Assembly (NCBI GenBank): GCA_000438255.1 | Contig: FR901894.1 | Location: forward strand, 2,595-22,678 | DNA length: 20,084 nucleotides | Reading direction: 5' to 3' | Source of the DNA: Clostridium sp. CAG:389 | Lineage (GTDB): Bacteria > Bacillota > Clostridia > TANB77 > CAG-508 | Shown here: positions 7,855-14,933 of the stretch, piece by piece | Position numbering within the stretch: the stretch's first letter is position 1 | How the letters are laid out: every line of letters starts with the position of its first letter | Translations under genes and position numbers: made by a program | Notes under the pieces: model-generated | What the model was told of the DNA's origin: nothing | Database searches by the model: none | The model's input: the letters and a program-made list of their open reading frames with translations, nothing else

Positions 7855-9579
7855 ATGGATAGTATAGATAAAATATATGATTTATTAGACAATATAGAAG
7901 TCACAAGAGAAAATAGTAGAGAAATTGAAAACATAAAAAATATAATATCAAAGGGAGATTATCTTGAAGCACTTAAAAGGATGAGAAAATTAAAGGATAT
8001 TGAAGAAAATGCCAAACAAAACCAAGAAGAAGTTCTAGATGTATCATCACAAGAAGATGAAGAAGGAAAATATCCTGATGAGCTAAGTAACCCAGAGTTA
8101 GAACAGGATTTTATAGGTATTTTGCTAGATAATCCTAAGTTGATTTCAAAATATTATTTTATTTTTGATGATTGTATCTTTGAAGATGATGCAATGTTAA
8201 ATATTTATAAAAGTATATTATTTAATGAAGGTTCTAAATATTCATCTGAAAAGGCAAAAGATAAATTCAACTTTTCAAAAGATTCAGAGGAAGTATATGA
8301 ATTAAAGAATAAATTAAGAAAAAAAGCAAGAGAAAATGAATTCAACGTAGAAGAAATATATGATGAATTGAAAAAATTATTTATACTTAGAAAAGCATAT
8401 ATTGAAACACCTGAAAGAAATGTACAAGAAAAAATTGTTGAAATAACAGAGTATGAATTATATGATAAAATGTCACCAGAAGAGGTTAAAGATACAATTG
8501 ATCAAGTAAAAGTAACACAAAAATTTAAATCAGCTGTTTTAAGTGATGAATTAGTTGAATTTTTAGAAAGTGGAGAAAATGAATTAGCAAATGGATTATC
8601 ATATCCATTTCCAGTAATAACAGAAGTATTTAAAGGAATAAGAAAAGGGGAAACGATGGCATTTGCTATGCCATCAAACTGTGGTAAGAGTAGATTAACT
8701 ATGGATATTTCTGCATATACAGCATTAGTGCACCAAAAGAAAGTCCTAGTAATATCAAATGAAATGTCAGAAGAAAAAATGAAATTATGCTTAATTACTA
8801 CAATTCTTAATAATCCAGAAATTCAGAAGATACATGGACAAGATATACATGTATCAGAAACTGAATTACTAGAATTCAAATTTAGACCAGATAATAAAAA
8901 AGATGCTAAATTAGATGAAAATGGATATGTTTTAAAAGAAGAAGGAGAGACACAAGGACAATTTGTAAGAAGACTTTTTAAAATTTCAACAGATTTTAAT
9001 AAAACTATAAAAGCCATAGACTGGGCTAGCAAACAAATAAATAATTCAATATATTTTATTAATATTACAGATCACACAAATGATGAACTTAAAAAGGTTA
9101 TTGTAAATTATTATTATAAAGAACATATTGAATATGTGTTTTATGATACATTAAAAACAGATACAAGTAATATTGGAAATCCAGAAGAAATAAAGAAAAC
9201 AGCAACAATACTTTCAAATTTAGCACAAAACTTTAATATATTTATATGTTCATCATTACAGTTAGCAGAAAATGCTACATCTCCAATTAATTTGGATGTT
9301 AATGATTTAGCCGTCAGCAGGACAGTTAAAGAAGTTTTGGACACATTGTGCTTGTTTAAACAAATTTCAAGAGAGCATTTAGATGAATATGAATATTCTT
9401 TAAAAGAGGTTGATACTGAGTTTTTTGATTTGGAAAAATCAGACGATCCTGATGTTAGATATTATTCTTGTGTTATTGATAAGAATAGGGCTGGTGCTAA
9501 GCCTAAGTTGGTATTTAAGATTAATCTTGCTTATAATAGTTGGGTTGAACTTGGATATTTGAGATTAAAACAAAAATAA
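7855..9579 (+). CDS. Divergent DnaB-type helicase/ATPase
   Basis: A 574-aa protein related to replicative DNA helicase DnaB. I chose ATG 7855 because AAAGGA (7842-7847) precedes it; an in-frame TTG at 7789 would begin inside the structured spacer. After a charged helical N-terminus (1-75), residues 78-125 resemble the DnaB N-terminal domain (NPELEQDFIGILLDNPKLI). The RecA-type core follows: Walker A AMPSNCGKS (271-279, with Ala where the first Gly is expected), SNEMS with E303 (DnaB motif H1a), a DnaB-atypical segment at about 325-390, Walker B VFYD (D431), the SSLQL motif (Q469), and KNRAGA (543-548) near the end, matching the DnaB arginine-finger region. It lacks the usual chromosomal dnaB neighbours, so it is probably a paralog. 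Loader or DNA target is unknown. Its codons drift from A-ending to T-ending along the gene. Confidence 0.8.
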   Translation: MDSIDKIYDLLDNIEVTRENSREIENIKNIISKGDYLEALKRMRKLKDIEENAKQNQEEVLDVSSQEDEEGKYPDELSNPELEQDFIGILLDNPKLISKYYFIFDDCIFEDDAMLNIYKSILFNEGSKYSSEKAKDKFNFSKDSEEVYELKNKLRKKARENEFNVEEIYDELKKLFILRKAYIETPERNVQEKIVEITEYELYDKMSPEEVKDTIDQVKVTQKFKSAVLSDELVEFLESGENELANGLSYPFPVITEVFKGIRKGETMAFAMPSNCGKSRLTMDISAYTALVHQKKVLVISNEMSEEKMKLCLITTILNNPEIQKIHGQDIHVSETELLEFKFRPDNKKDAKLDENGYVLKEEGETQGQFVRRLFKISTDFNKTIKAIDWASKQINNSIYFINITDHTNDELKKVIVNYYYKEHIEYVFYDTLKTDTSNIGNPEEIKKTATILSNLAQNFNIFICSSLQLAENATSPINLDVNDLAVSRTVKEVLDTLCLFKQISREHLDEYEYSLKEVDTEFFDLEKSDDPDVRYYSCVIDKNRAGAKPKLVFKINLAYNSWVELGYLRLKQK

Positions 9580-9586
9580 ATTTTTT

Positions 9587-9629
9587 GAAAAAATAGGGAT
9601 TGAAGATTTGTCTTTTAATCCCTATTTTT
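9587..9629. terminator. Bidirectional terminator between convergent genes
   Basis: A perfect 13-bp stem, AAAAATAGGGATT (9589-9601) with AATCCCTATTTTT (9617-9629). The A-run on one side and T-run on the other give a U-tract in both directions, ending the DnaB-like gene (+) and the carboxypeptidase gene (-). Confidence 0.9.
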
Positions 9630-9641
9630 ATATCTTGAATT

Positions 9642-10898
9642 TTAACTTCTTAGCAAATCTACCCAGCTATAAATAATTTTTTTAGACATAGTGAACAAAC
9701 TAATTTTATCAACATCAGAAGAAGAAACTAAATTGGTTGAAGAAAGTTCAGAACCATCTAAAGAAAATACAACTTTACCAATAATGTCACCTTTTTTTAT
9801 AGGAGCCTCAATATTGTTATTAATTTCAACAGTTTGTGTAACTTGATTTTCTTTACCTTTTTCTATTAAAGTACCAGCTGAGTTTCCTAAAATTGCATCA
9901 ACATGGTTATTTACACCTTTATTAACAGAAACAGTTTGAATTATATCACCACTTTTTCCAAAACTTTTAAATGAAAATTTATTAAATCCATAATCTAATA
10001 ATTTTTGTGCTTCTGCAAATCTGATTTTTGTAGAAGGTGCTTTCATAATTACAGCTATTAATGATAAATCGTCACGTGTTGCACTTGCAGATAGATTATA
10101 TAAGGCAAGTGAAGTTGAACCTGTTTTTAATCCAGTAATTCCTCTATATGTTTTTATTAATTTATTTGTATTTACAAGTTGAGATTTTCCGTCTCTTAAA
10201 GTGTCCATCCATATTGTTGTGTATTTGGTTATGTCTGGGTGTTTTGTTAAGAGTTCACGTGACATTAATGCAATATCATAGGCAGATGTTACGTGACCAT
10301 CTTCATCAATTCCATGACAGTTTTTGAATGTTGTGTCATTCATTCCGAGTTTTTTTGCTTTGTCATTCATCATTTGTACAAAGGCTTCTTCTGATCCTGC
10401 AATATGTTCAGCCATGGCAACTACACAGTCATTTGCAGATACGACACATATTGCTTTTAACATTTCATCTACTGTAAGGGTTTCTCTTGGGTCAAGCCAT
10501 ATTTGTGAACCTCCCATAGAACGTGCGGTTTCAGAGCAACTTACTGTATCTGTGTATGATAGATTTCCGCTATCAATTTGCTCCATTATTAATAATATGC
10601 TCATTATTTTTGTAACAGATGCAGGACGTAACTGCTCATGTGCATTGTGTGAATATAATATTTGTCCTGTTGATTGTTCTATTAATATGGCTGCTCCGCT
10701 TTCTAAGTTTAATGAATTGTTATTTTCTATTTCGGAATTTGTTTCTAAGGCGTAGATAGGGGAACTTGTTTCTATTGTTCCTAAATTACTTGACCATATA
10801 TATGATGTTGAATCTTCATAAGAAAGGGAATATGTACAGATTATTGTATTGATTAGAATAGTTATAATTAATAATGGGATATATTTTGATTTTTGCAT
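9642..10898 (-). CDS. D-alanyl-D-alanine carboxypeptidase (DacF/PBP5-type)
   Basis: A secreted low-molecular-weight penicillin-binding protein that trims the terminal D-Ala of peptidoglycan stem peptides. The 418-aa product begins with a signal peptide or N-terminal anchor (MQKSKY then a hydrophobic run to about residue 22). The serine-peptidase S11 motifs are complete: SVTK (S94, K97), SAN (154-156) and KTG (258-260). The C-terminal region (about 300-400) matches the PBP5-type beta domain, and the last residues (KKIIYSWVDLLRS) look like an amphipathic membrane-binding helix. GGAGGT lies five bases before the ATG. The gene is monocistronic and convergent with the DnaB-like gene. It resembles DacF and DacA of Bacillus; the sequence does not separate them. 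Confidence 0.95.
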   Translation of the reverse strand: MQKSKYIPLLIITILINTIICTYSLSYEDSTSYIWSSNLGTIETSSPIYALETNSEIENNNSLNLESGAAILIEQSTGQILYSHNAHEQLRPASVTKIMSILLIMEQIDSGNLSYTDTVSCSETARSMGGSQIWLDPRETLTVDEMLKAICVVSANDCVVAMAEHIAGSEEAFVQMMNDKAKKLGMNDTTFKNCHGIDEDGHVTSAYDIALMSRELLTKHPDITKYTTIWMDTLRDGKSQLVNTNKLIKTYRGITGLKTGSTSLALYNLSASATRDDLSLIAVIMKAPSTKIRFAEAQKLLDYGFNKFSFKSFGKSGDIIQTVSVNKGVNNHVDAILGNSAGTLIEKGKENQVTQTVEINNNIEAPIKKGDIIGKVVFSLDGSELSSTNLVSSSDVDKISLFTMSKKIIYSWVDLLRS

Positions 10899-10959
10899 GT
10901 TTTACCTCCATGAAAAATAGTTTATTAAAATATATGTTAGATTATTTTTATTAGAACGT

Positions 10960-10987
10960 GATATAAGAATTTTATAAAAATTTGCAA
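10960..10987 (-). promoter_or_regulatory. Possible promoter of the carboxypeptidase gene
   Basis: On the minus strand, TTGCAA (10982-10987), a 16-nt spacer and TATATC (10960-10965). The -10 match is weak. The -35 hexamer is a palindrome shared with the divergent promoter. Confidence 0.4.
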
Positions 10988-11010
10988 AATTATGTAAATT
11001 GTGCTATTAT
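10982..11010 (+). promoter_or_regulatory. Promoter of the 124-aa protein gene
   Basis: TTGCAA (10982-10987), a 17-nt spacer and TATTAT (11005-11010). Transcription should start near 11017, at the edge of the inverted repeat GACCA-ATG-TGGTC (11020-11032), which would be the extreme 5' end of the mRNA. A second palindrome, CCTTATAAGG (11056-11065), lies between it and the ribosome binding site. Confidence 0.65.
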
Positions 11011-11089
11011 ATAGATAGTGACCAATGTGGTCCATGTAACTAAAAAACAATAAGTCCTTATAAGGCACATATTAGTAGGAGAAAAAACA

Positions 11090-11464
11090 ATGAAAAACAA
11101 CAAAGAAGTAATCAGAGAACTTTCAAAGGAGCAGGCAAAAAAACTTGGTTTAGGCAATAAAACCACAAATGTGTTAGCATTTATGGTTGCAAGAAAGGTA
11201 AGACACCCAGAAGAAAAGATGGATGAGCTTGCAGTGTATGCACAAAAACAGATGAAAAAGATTGATCCACTGTACACGGAGAGACAAAAAGATAATTTTT
11301 TGGTCGAACTTGAAGCAGAACTTGATGAGGTAAAGACAGAAAATCTTGAAGATGAAAGTCTTATCAGAAATGGAAACCCAATAGCTAATATAGTTAAGTC
11401 TATGGCTAAAAACGTTTTTGACGAACTGGAAAAAATCGCAGAGGATGAAGTTGTCGAGGAGTAA
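11090..11464 (+). CDS. Hypothetical 124-aa helical protein
   Basis: Not recognised. The ribosome binding site AGGAGA (11077-11082) lies seven bases before the ATG, and a strong promoter and terminator frame the gene, so it is a real single-gene unit. The product is charged and almost entirely predicted helical, with no signal peptide and no membrane segment. The N-terminus is basic (KEQAKKLGLGNKTTNVL), followed by ARKVRHPEEKMDELAVYAQK and then an acidic half with heptad-like spacing (ELEAELDEVKTENLEDE), ending DELEKIAEDEVVEE. Basic-then-acidic helices suggest a protein-protein or nucleic-acid adaptor, but that is a guess. Two inverted repeats in its roughly 73-nt leader hint at regulation. 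Confidence 0.8.
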   Translation: MKNNKEVIRELSKEQAKKLGLGNKTTNVLAFMVARKVRHPEEKMDELAVYAQKQMKKIDPLYTERQKDNFLVELEAELDEVKTENLEDESLIRNGNPIANIVKSMAKNVFDELEKIAEDEVVEE

Positions 11465-11470
11465 TTGGAG

Positions 11471-11496
11471 AAAAATGGGGCAGTGCCCCATTTTTT
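11471..11496 (+). terminator. Terminator after the 124-aa protein gene
   Basis: AAAAATGGGGC pairs with GCCCCATTTTT around a 3-nt loop, followed by another T. Strong GC-core intrinsic terminator, starting six bases after the stop. Confidence 0.93.
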
Positions 11497-11497
11497 C

Positions 11498-11526
11498 TTG
11501 ACTTTTTAAGCAAAAAATATTAATAT
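11498..11526 (+). promoter_or_regulatory. Promoter of the 64-aa membrane protein gene
   Basis: TTGACT (11498-11503), a 17-nt spacer and TAATAT (11521-11526), starting immediately after the preceding terminator. Confidence 0.65.
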
Positions 11527-11545
11527 ATAAATATAAAAATAGAAG

Positions 11546-11570
11546 GATGTTGAGAAAATGTTAAATATTA
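11546..11570. repeat. Direct repeat, left copy
   Basis: A 25-nt segment beginning GATGTTGAGAAAAT that recurs at 11997-12021 with two mismatches. This copy covers the start codon and first codons of the 64-aa membrane protein gene. The two copies are 451 bp apart in the same orientation. Confidence 0.7.
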
Positions 11571-11752
11571 TAATGAGATTGTTGATGTTATTACTTATTT
11601 TGATAGGAGTAATTTTTATATATGACGCTAGGAGCATAACTAAAAAATTTTTTGGCTTTGGGGATCAAAATGAAGGTTCTTTGGGATTGAAAATGATAGG
11701 ATTTTTGTTATCAATTTGTGGAGGAATTGTATTGTATTTTTTATGTAAATAA
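11558..11752 (+). CDS. Small two-helix membrane protein
   Basis: A 64-aa protein with hydrophobic segments at about residues 4-22 and 43-63, joined by a polar loop (YDARSITKKFFGFGDQNEG). The basic residues of the loop (R25, K29, K30) favour a cytosolic loop with both ends outside. AAGGA (11543-11547) lies ten bases before the ATG, and a promoter sits 31 bases upstream. Family and function are not recognised. No terminator follows it before the next promoter at 11755, so its mRNA may run through the 35-aa gene to the terminator at 11950. Confidence 0.75.
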   Translation: MLNIIMRLLMLLLILIGVIFIYDARSITKKFFGFGDQNEGSLGLKMIGFLLSICGGIVLYFLCK

Positions 11753-11754
11753 GA

Positions 11755-11783
11755 TTGACAATATTTGTAAATGGTGATAAAAT
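11755..11783 (+). promoter_or_regulatory. Strong promoter of the 35-aa micropeptide gene
   Basis: A perfect TTGACA (11755-11760), a 17-nt spacer and TAAAAT (11778-11783). This is one of the best promoter matches in the window and lies two bases after the stop codon of the 64-aa gene. Confidence 0.85.
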
Positions 11784-11833
11784 AAAAGTATTGCAATGAG
11801 CAATGTAAAAAGAAAGAAAGAGGTTGAAAAACA

Positions 11834-11941
11834 ATGCAGACAAAAGGAAAGACGACAACAACAGTAGAAGTAACGAGGGAAACTCCTAAAAAAGAAATGA
11901 CAGGAGCCGAGATTTATTTGAGGTTGCTTCTTGGAATCTAA
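11834..11941 (+). CDS. Predicted 35-aa micropeptide
   Basis: A short gene framed by a near-consensus promoter 50 bases upstream, a ribosome binding site AAAGAGG (11817-11823), and a 15-bp perfect terminator starting nine bases after the stop. The peptide starts MQTKGKTTTTVEVTRETPKK and ends EMTGAEIYLRLLLGI. The first half is polar and Thr/Lys-rich; the end is a short amphipathic or hydrophobic helix. It has no signal peptide or full membrane span. I do not recognise it. It could be a regulatory or toxic micropeptide, or the transcript (about 195 nt) could act as a small RNA. The framing by control signals is seen directly; translation is inferred. Confidence 0.65.
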   Translation: MQTKGKTTTTVEVTRETPKKEMTGAEIYLRLLLGI

Positions 11942-11949
11942 CACTTTCG

Positions 11950-11984
11950 AAAAAAATGAGGTGAGTTGTTCACCTCATTTTTTT
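11950..11984. terminator. Bidirectional terminator, micropeptide gene and peptidase gene
   Basis: A perfect 15-bp stem, AAAAAAATGAGGTGA (11950-11964) with TCACCTCATTTTTTT (11970-11984), and a 5-nt loop. Runs of seven A and seven T let it act in both directions, for the + micropeptide gene and the - peptidase gene. Confidence 0.95.
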
Positions 11985-11996
11985 ATATAATAAAAA

Positions 11997-12021
11997 GATG
12001 TTGAGAAAATATTAAATACTA
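11997..12021. repeat. Direct repeat, right copy
   Basis: Matches 11546-11570 with two mismatches (positions 12011 and 12019). The first mismatch turns the ATG start of the left copy into ATA, so this copy looks like a dead start site. Its end overlaps the stop codon of the convergent peptidase gene. Confidence 0.7.
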
Positions 12022-12624
12022 TTTAGCTTGAAATGCTTCAATTTCAATAAATTCACCATCATTTAAAGGAGTAATTGTTTCACTATATTCAAGAACTTTT
12101 TTCTTTATATCTTCTTTAACAGTATTCCAATGTGGAAAAATATTATAAGTCGTAAAACCCAAGCCTTCGTAACTTGTTGGTTCTATATCATATTTAGGCT
12201 TTGTTCCTTTTTTTATTTCCCAAATCCATTTTAAATTATTTCCTAAAATCATACTGCCCGCACTTTCTCCAATATATATGCCACCTGATTTTAGAAATTT
12301 TGTTAAAATTTCTTTAATATTTGTAGTTTCGACTAAGTCTAATAGATATCTGGGGTCACCACCCATAGTATATACAATTTCATATGTTAAAATATCATTT
12401 ATATTTTCCTTGGTTATATCAATTATATCTACTTGTTTTGCTCCAACATTTTCAAAATTATTTTTTACAGCTTCTCTTTGACTTGCGTTGCTACCACCCA
12501 AAGTTGCATTACCAATTATAAGAACTTTTTTTTCTTTGGTTATTTTTTGAAATAGTTCATCTATTTCTTTACTTCTTGGACTAGAATTTATGAAGCCATT
12601 TGAAGTTAAAATAATGTTTTTCAT
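12019..12624 (-). CDS. Peptidase E family protein (S51)
   Basis: A 201-aa cytosolic protein of the peptidase S51 family, in the class I glutamine amidotransferase-like superfamily. Known members cleave aspartyl dipeptides, cyanophycin or other small substrates. The nucleophile elbow GESAGSM gives Ser121, YTMGGDP near 85-91 is the family GGD loop, and His165 in FPHW is the expected catalytic histidine. Length is close to bacterial PepE. A weak ribosome binding site (GTAGGA) precedes the ATG by several bases. It is a single gene with its own promoter, sharing a terminator with the micropeptide gene. The actual substrate is not determined; many such genes in Firmicutes are annotated only as type 1 glutamine amidotransferase-like. 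Confidence 0.88.
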   Translation of the reverse strand: MKNIILTSNGFINSSPRSKEIDELFQKITKEKKVLIIGNATLGGSNASQREAVKNNFENVGAKQVDIIDITKENINDILTYEIVYTMGGDPRYLLDLVETTNIKEILTKFLKSGGIYIGESAGSMILGNNLKWIWEIKKGTKPKYDIEPTSYEGLGFTTYNIFPHWNTVKEDIKKKVLEYSETITPLNDGEFIEIEAFQAK

Positions 12625-12669
12625 AATTTTCCTACTTTCTTATATAAAATTTAATCAATTATCATTTTT

Positions 12670-12698
12670 ATTCTAGCATAAAATTTATATCATTACAA
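12670..12698 (-). promoter_or_regulatory. Promoter of the peptidase E family gene
   Basis: On the minus strand, TTGTAA (12693-12698), a 17-nt spacer and TAGAAT (12670-12675), 46 bases before the start codon. Confidence 0.65.
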
Positions 12699-12772
12699 GT
12701 AAAATGGTATATTAATAGTGCTTTTCAAAACTTGCATTTTATGTATGTAACTTTATATTGTTTTTAATTAAC

Positions 12773-12811
12773 AAAAAAATCAACCAGATTTTATTTTCTG
12801 ATTGATTTTTG
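12773..12811 (-). terminator. Terminator after tRNA-Leu
   Basis: Read on the minus strand, AAAAATCAATCAG pairs with CTGGTTGATTTTT (one G-T pair) around a 10-nt A-rich loop, with a 7-T tail. It lies about 28 bases beyond the tRNA 3' end. Confidence 0.8.
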
Positions 12812-12838
12812 TATCTGTAGTTCGAACAGATTAGTTAT

Positions 12839-12922
12839 TGGTGCGGATGAAGGGACTCGAACCCCCACGCCGTTGGCACTGGTTCCTAAGACCAGCGCGT
12901 CTACCAATTCCGCCACATCCGC
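12839..12922 (-). tRNA. tRNA-Leu (anticodon TAG)
   Basis: Acceptor arms GCGGATG (from 12922) and CATCCGC pair perfectly, then discriminator A and an encoded CCA at 12841-12839. The anticodon arm is CTGGT-CTTAGGA-ACCAG, anticodon TAG, reading CTA and other CTN codons. An extra variable arm (TGCCAACGGCG) and the T loop GGTTCGAGTCC fit a class II leucine tRNA. CTA codons are frequent in the A-rich genes here, for example valS. Confidence 0.97.
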
Positions 12923-12941
12923 ATTTCTTATGACAATAATT

Positions 12942-12971
12942 ATAATAGCACATTTAATAATTTGTTGTCAA
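12942..12971 (-). promoter_or_regulatory. Promoter of tRNA-Leu
   Basis: On the minus strand, a perfect TTGACA (12966-12971), an 18-nt spacer and TATTAT (12942-12947), about 20 bases before the tRNA 5' end. Confidence 0.75.
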
Positions 12972-13009
12972 TAGAAAAATATAAAAAAACAAAAAAATTG
13001 CTAAAAAGA

Positions 13010-13038
13010 TTGTAACTTTATGTAAGAAATATTAATAT
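13010..13038 (+). promoter_or_regulatory. Possible upstream promoter of the ABC exporter operon
   Basis: TTGTAA (13010-13015), a 17-nt spacer and TAATAT (13033-13038). Weaker than the one at 13101 and possibly a chance match in AT-rich DNA. Confidence 0.35.
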
Positions 13039-13100
13039 AGGTACAAATAGTTCATGAATTAAAAATAAAGAGATATTTTTTTTGGGATTTGGTGAAGCCC

Positions 13101-13129
13101 TTGACAGCAATAGTAAACTTTGATATAAA
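13101..13129 (+). promoter_or_regulatory. Main promoter of the ABC exporter operon
   Basis: A perfect TTGACA (13101-13106), a 17-nt spacer and TATAAA (13124-13129), about 50 bases before the first start codon. Confidence 0.82.
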
Positions 13130-13178
13130 ACATATTAGTAGATTAACAAATATATAAAATAAAAAACAGGAGAAACAA

Positions 13179-14933
13179 ATGAAAAGATACAACAAAATAG
13201 TAGAAAAAGAAATAATAAGAATACAACCATATCATTTATTAGGAGTGATATTACACTCACTAGTAATATATATATCATTCAAAATACCACAAATAATAGG
13301 AAACATATTAAACTTATTAATGGAAGAAACAATAAACCAAGAACAAATAATAGAACAAGCATATTGGTTAATATTTTATTGTGTTATAGTATATATTCCA
13401 AGGACTCTGTACAGAACATTATATTTTACAACATCAAGAAAATCAGATACTTATTTAAGAAAAGAAGTAATAAAAAACTTACAAAAAGTAAAACCAGAAT
13501 ACTTTGAAAAAGAAAATAAAGGAGTATTTTTAGCATATTTAACAAAAGAATTATTATCAATTCATAAAGTATTAGGAGATTTTTGGTATTGGATTACAAA
13601 AATGTGTATAACGCCGATTATGGGAATTATATTAATATGGAATCAACTAAATAAAGAATTAGCGTTATATTTAATACCAGCATTTCCACTAACAGCAATA
13701 GCATTGTATTGCTATTACAAAAAATTAAAAAAAGAAGTTGAAAAATCAAGAAAAACATATGTAGAACTATCAAAAAACATAGAACAAAATACAGATGGAT
13801 TTTTATTAGTAAAATCATATAATAGACAAAATGAACAAATAGAAAAATTCAAACAAATTAATAATAAAATGTATGAATCAGATTATCAAATAGGCGTAGC
13901 AAAAAATAAAATAAGTAGTGTTATAAACTGGCTATGGGCATATTGCTATGTTGCAGGATTTGGCATTGGAATTATATTTATGTTAAATGGAAATGTAACA
14001 GTAGGAGAAATCATTACATTTATAGGATATATTGGACAAATTCTAGGAGACTTCATTTCGGCAATTCAACAAATTTTCCAGAAGATGCCTTATTACAGTC
14101 AATCAATTAATCGTTTTAATTATTTCTTGGATTTAGAAGAGTGTCCAAATAATGGAGAAGATTTAGAAAAAATAGATAAAATTCAAATAAATCATTTATC
14201 ATATTGGTATAATGATGAACAAAGACCTGTATTAGAAGATATAAGTATGACAATAAGAAAAGGTGAAAAAATAGGAATAATAGGAGAAGTTGGTAGTGGA
14301 AAAACAACTTTAATGAATATTTTAGCAGGATTTTATGAAATCCCAAATGATATGGTTTATATAAATGATAAAGACATTAATTCATATAGAAGGAATTCAG
14401 TTTTTCAAAAATATAATTATGCTATCCAATCTAATATTATATTAGATGATACAATAAAAGCTAATGTTGACATCAAGGATAATTTAAATGATTCTAGGTT
14501 TGAACAAATAATTCAAAATGCGGAATTAAAAGAAGATATCGAAAAATTTGAAGATAAAGAAAATACCTTTGTCGGAGAAAGAGGAATAAAACTATCAGGA
14601 GGACAAAAACAAAGAATATCAATTGCAAGAAATCTAGGACAATTAAGAGATGTTAATATTTTTGATGATACTCTTTCTGCACTAGATAGCAAGACTGAAA
14701 AGAAAATAATGGATAGACTAATAGACCAAGTTTCAGATAATACATTAATAGTAATATCAAATAAAATATCAAGTGTAAAAAAATTAGATAAAATATATAT
14801 TTTACTTGATGGAAAAATACAGGATTCAGGTACACATGCGGAATTATTGGAAAAAAATGAATTTTATAGAGAATTAGATTACCTTGAAAGAAAGGAAGAA
14901 ACAGATGAAATATATTCTAAAGAAAAATGCTAA
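13179..14933 (+). CDS. ABC exporter half-transporter, subunit with degenerate site
   Basis: A 584-aa half-transporter: a six-helix membrane domain (about 1-320) fused to an ATPase domain (about 335-570). It has Walker A GEVGSGKTT (369-377) and an intact signature LSGGQ (472-476). Walker B reads NIFDD, so the catalytic Glu is Asp (D497), and the switch His is Asn (N528, in ISNKIS). This subunit therefore probably binds ATP but hydrolyses it poorly at its own site. An AGGAGA ribosome binding site precedes the ATG. The next gene overlaps its 3' end by 29 bases and encodes the matching partner. Substrate unknown; relatives export drugs, lipids or peptides. There is no peptidase C39 domain and no precursor peptide gene next to it. 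Confidence 0.93.
   Translation: MKRYNKIVEKEIIRIQPYHLLGVILHSLVIYISFKIPQIIGNILNLLMEETINQEQIIEQAYWLIFYCVIVYIPRTLYRTLYFTTSRKSDTYLRKEVIKNLQKVKPEYFEKENKGVFLAYLTKELLSIHKVLGDFWYWITKMCITPIMGIILIWNQLNKELALYLIPAFPLTAIALYCYYKKLKKEVEKSRKTYVELSKNIEQNTDGFLLVKSYNRQNEQIEKFKQINNKMYESDYQIGVAKNKISSVINWLWAYCYVAGFGIGIIFMLNGNVTVGEIITFIGYIGQILGDFISAIQQIFQKMPYYSQSINRFNYFLDLEECPNNGEDLEKIDKIQINHLSYWYNDEQRPVLEDISMTIRKGEKIGIIGEVGSGKTTLMNILAGFYEIPNDMVYINDKDINSYRRNSVFQKYNYAIQSNIILDDTIKANVDIKDNLNDSRFEQIIQNAELKEDIEKFEDKENTFVGERGIKLSGGQKQRISIARNLGQLRDVNIFDDTLSALDSKTEKKIMDRLIDQVSDNTLIVISNKISSVKKLDKIYILLDGKIQDSGTHAELLEKNEFYRELDYLERKEETDEIYSKEKC

Noticed and set aside
10324..10755. A 143-codon open frame on + opposite the carboxypeptidase gene.
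   Set aside because: It is a shadow of the complete S11 carboxypeptidase on the other strand, with Cys- and Ser-rich composition, no ribosome site and no family pattern.
10951..10970. GAAC near the carboxypeptidase promoter looked like half of a LexA/DinR box.
   Set aside because: The second half (GTTC or GTTT at the right spacing) is missing.
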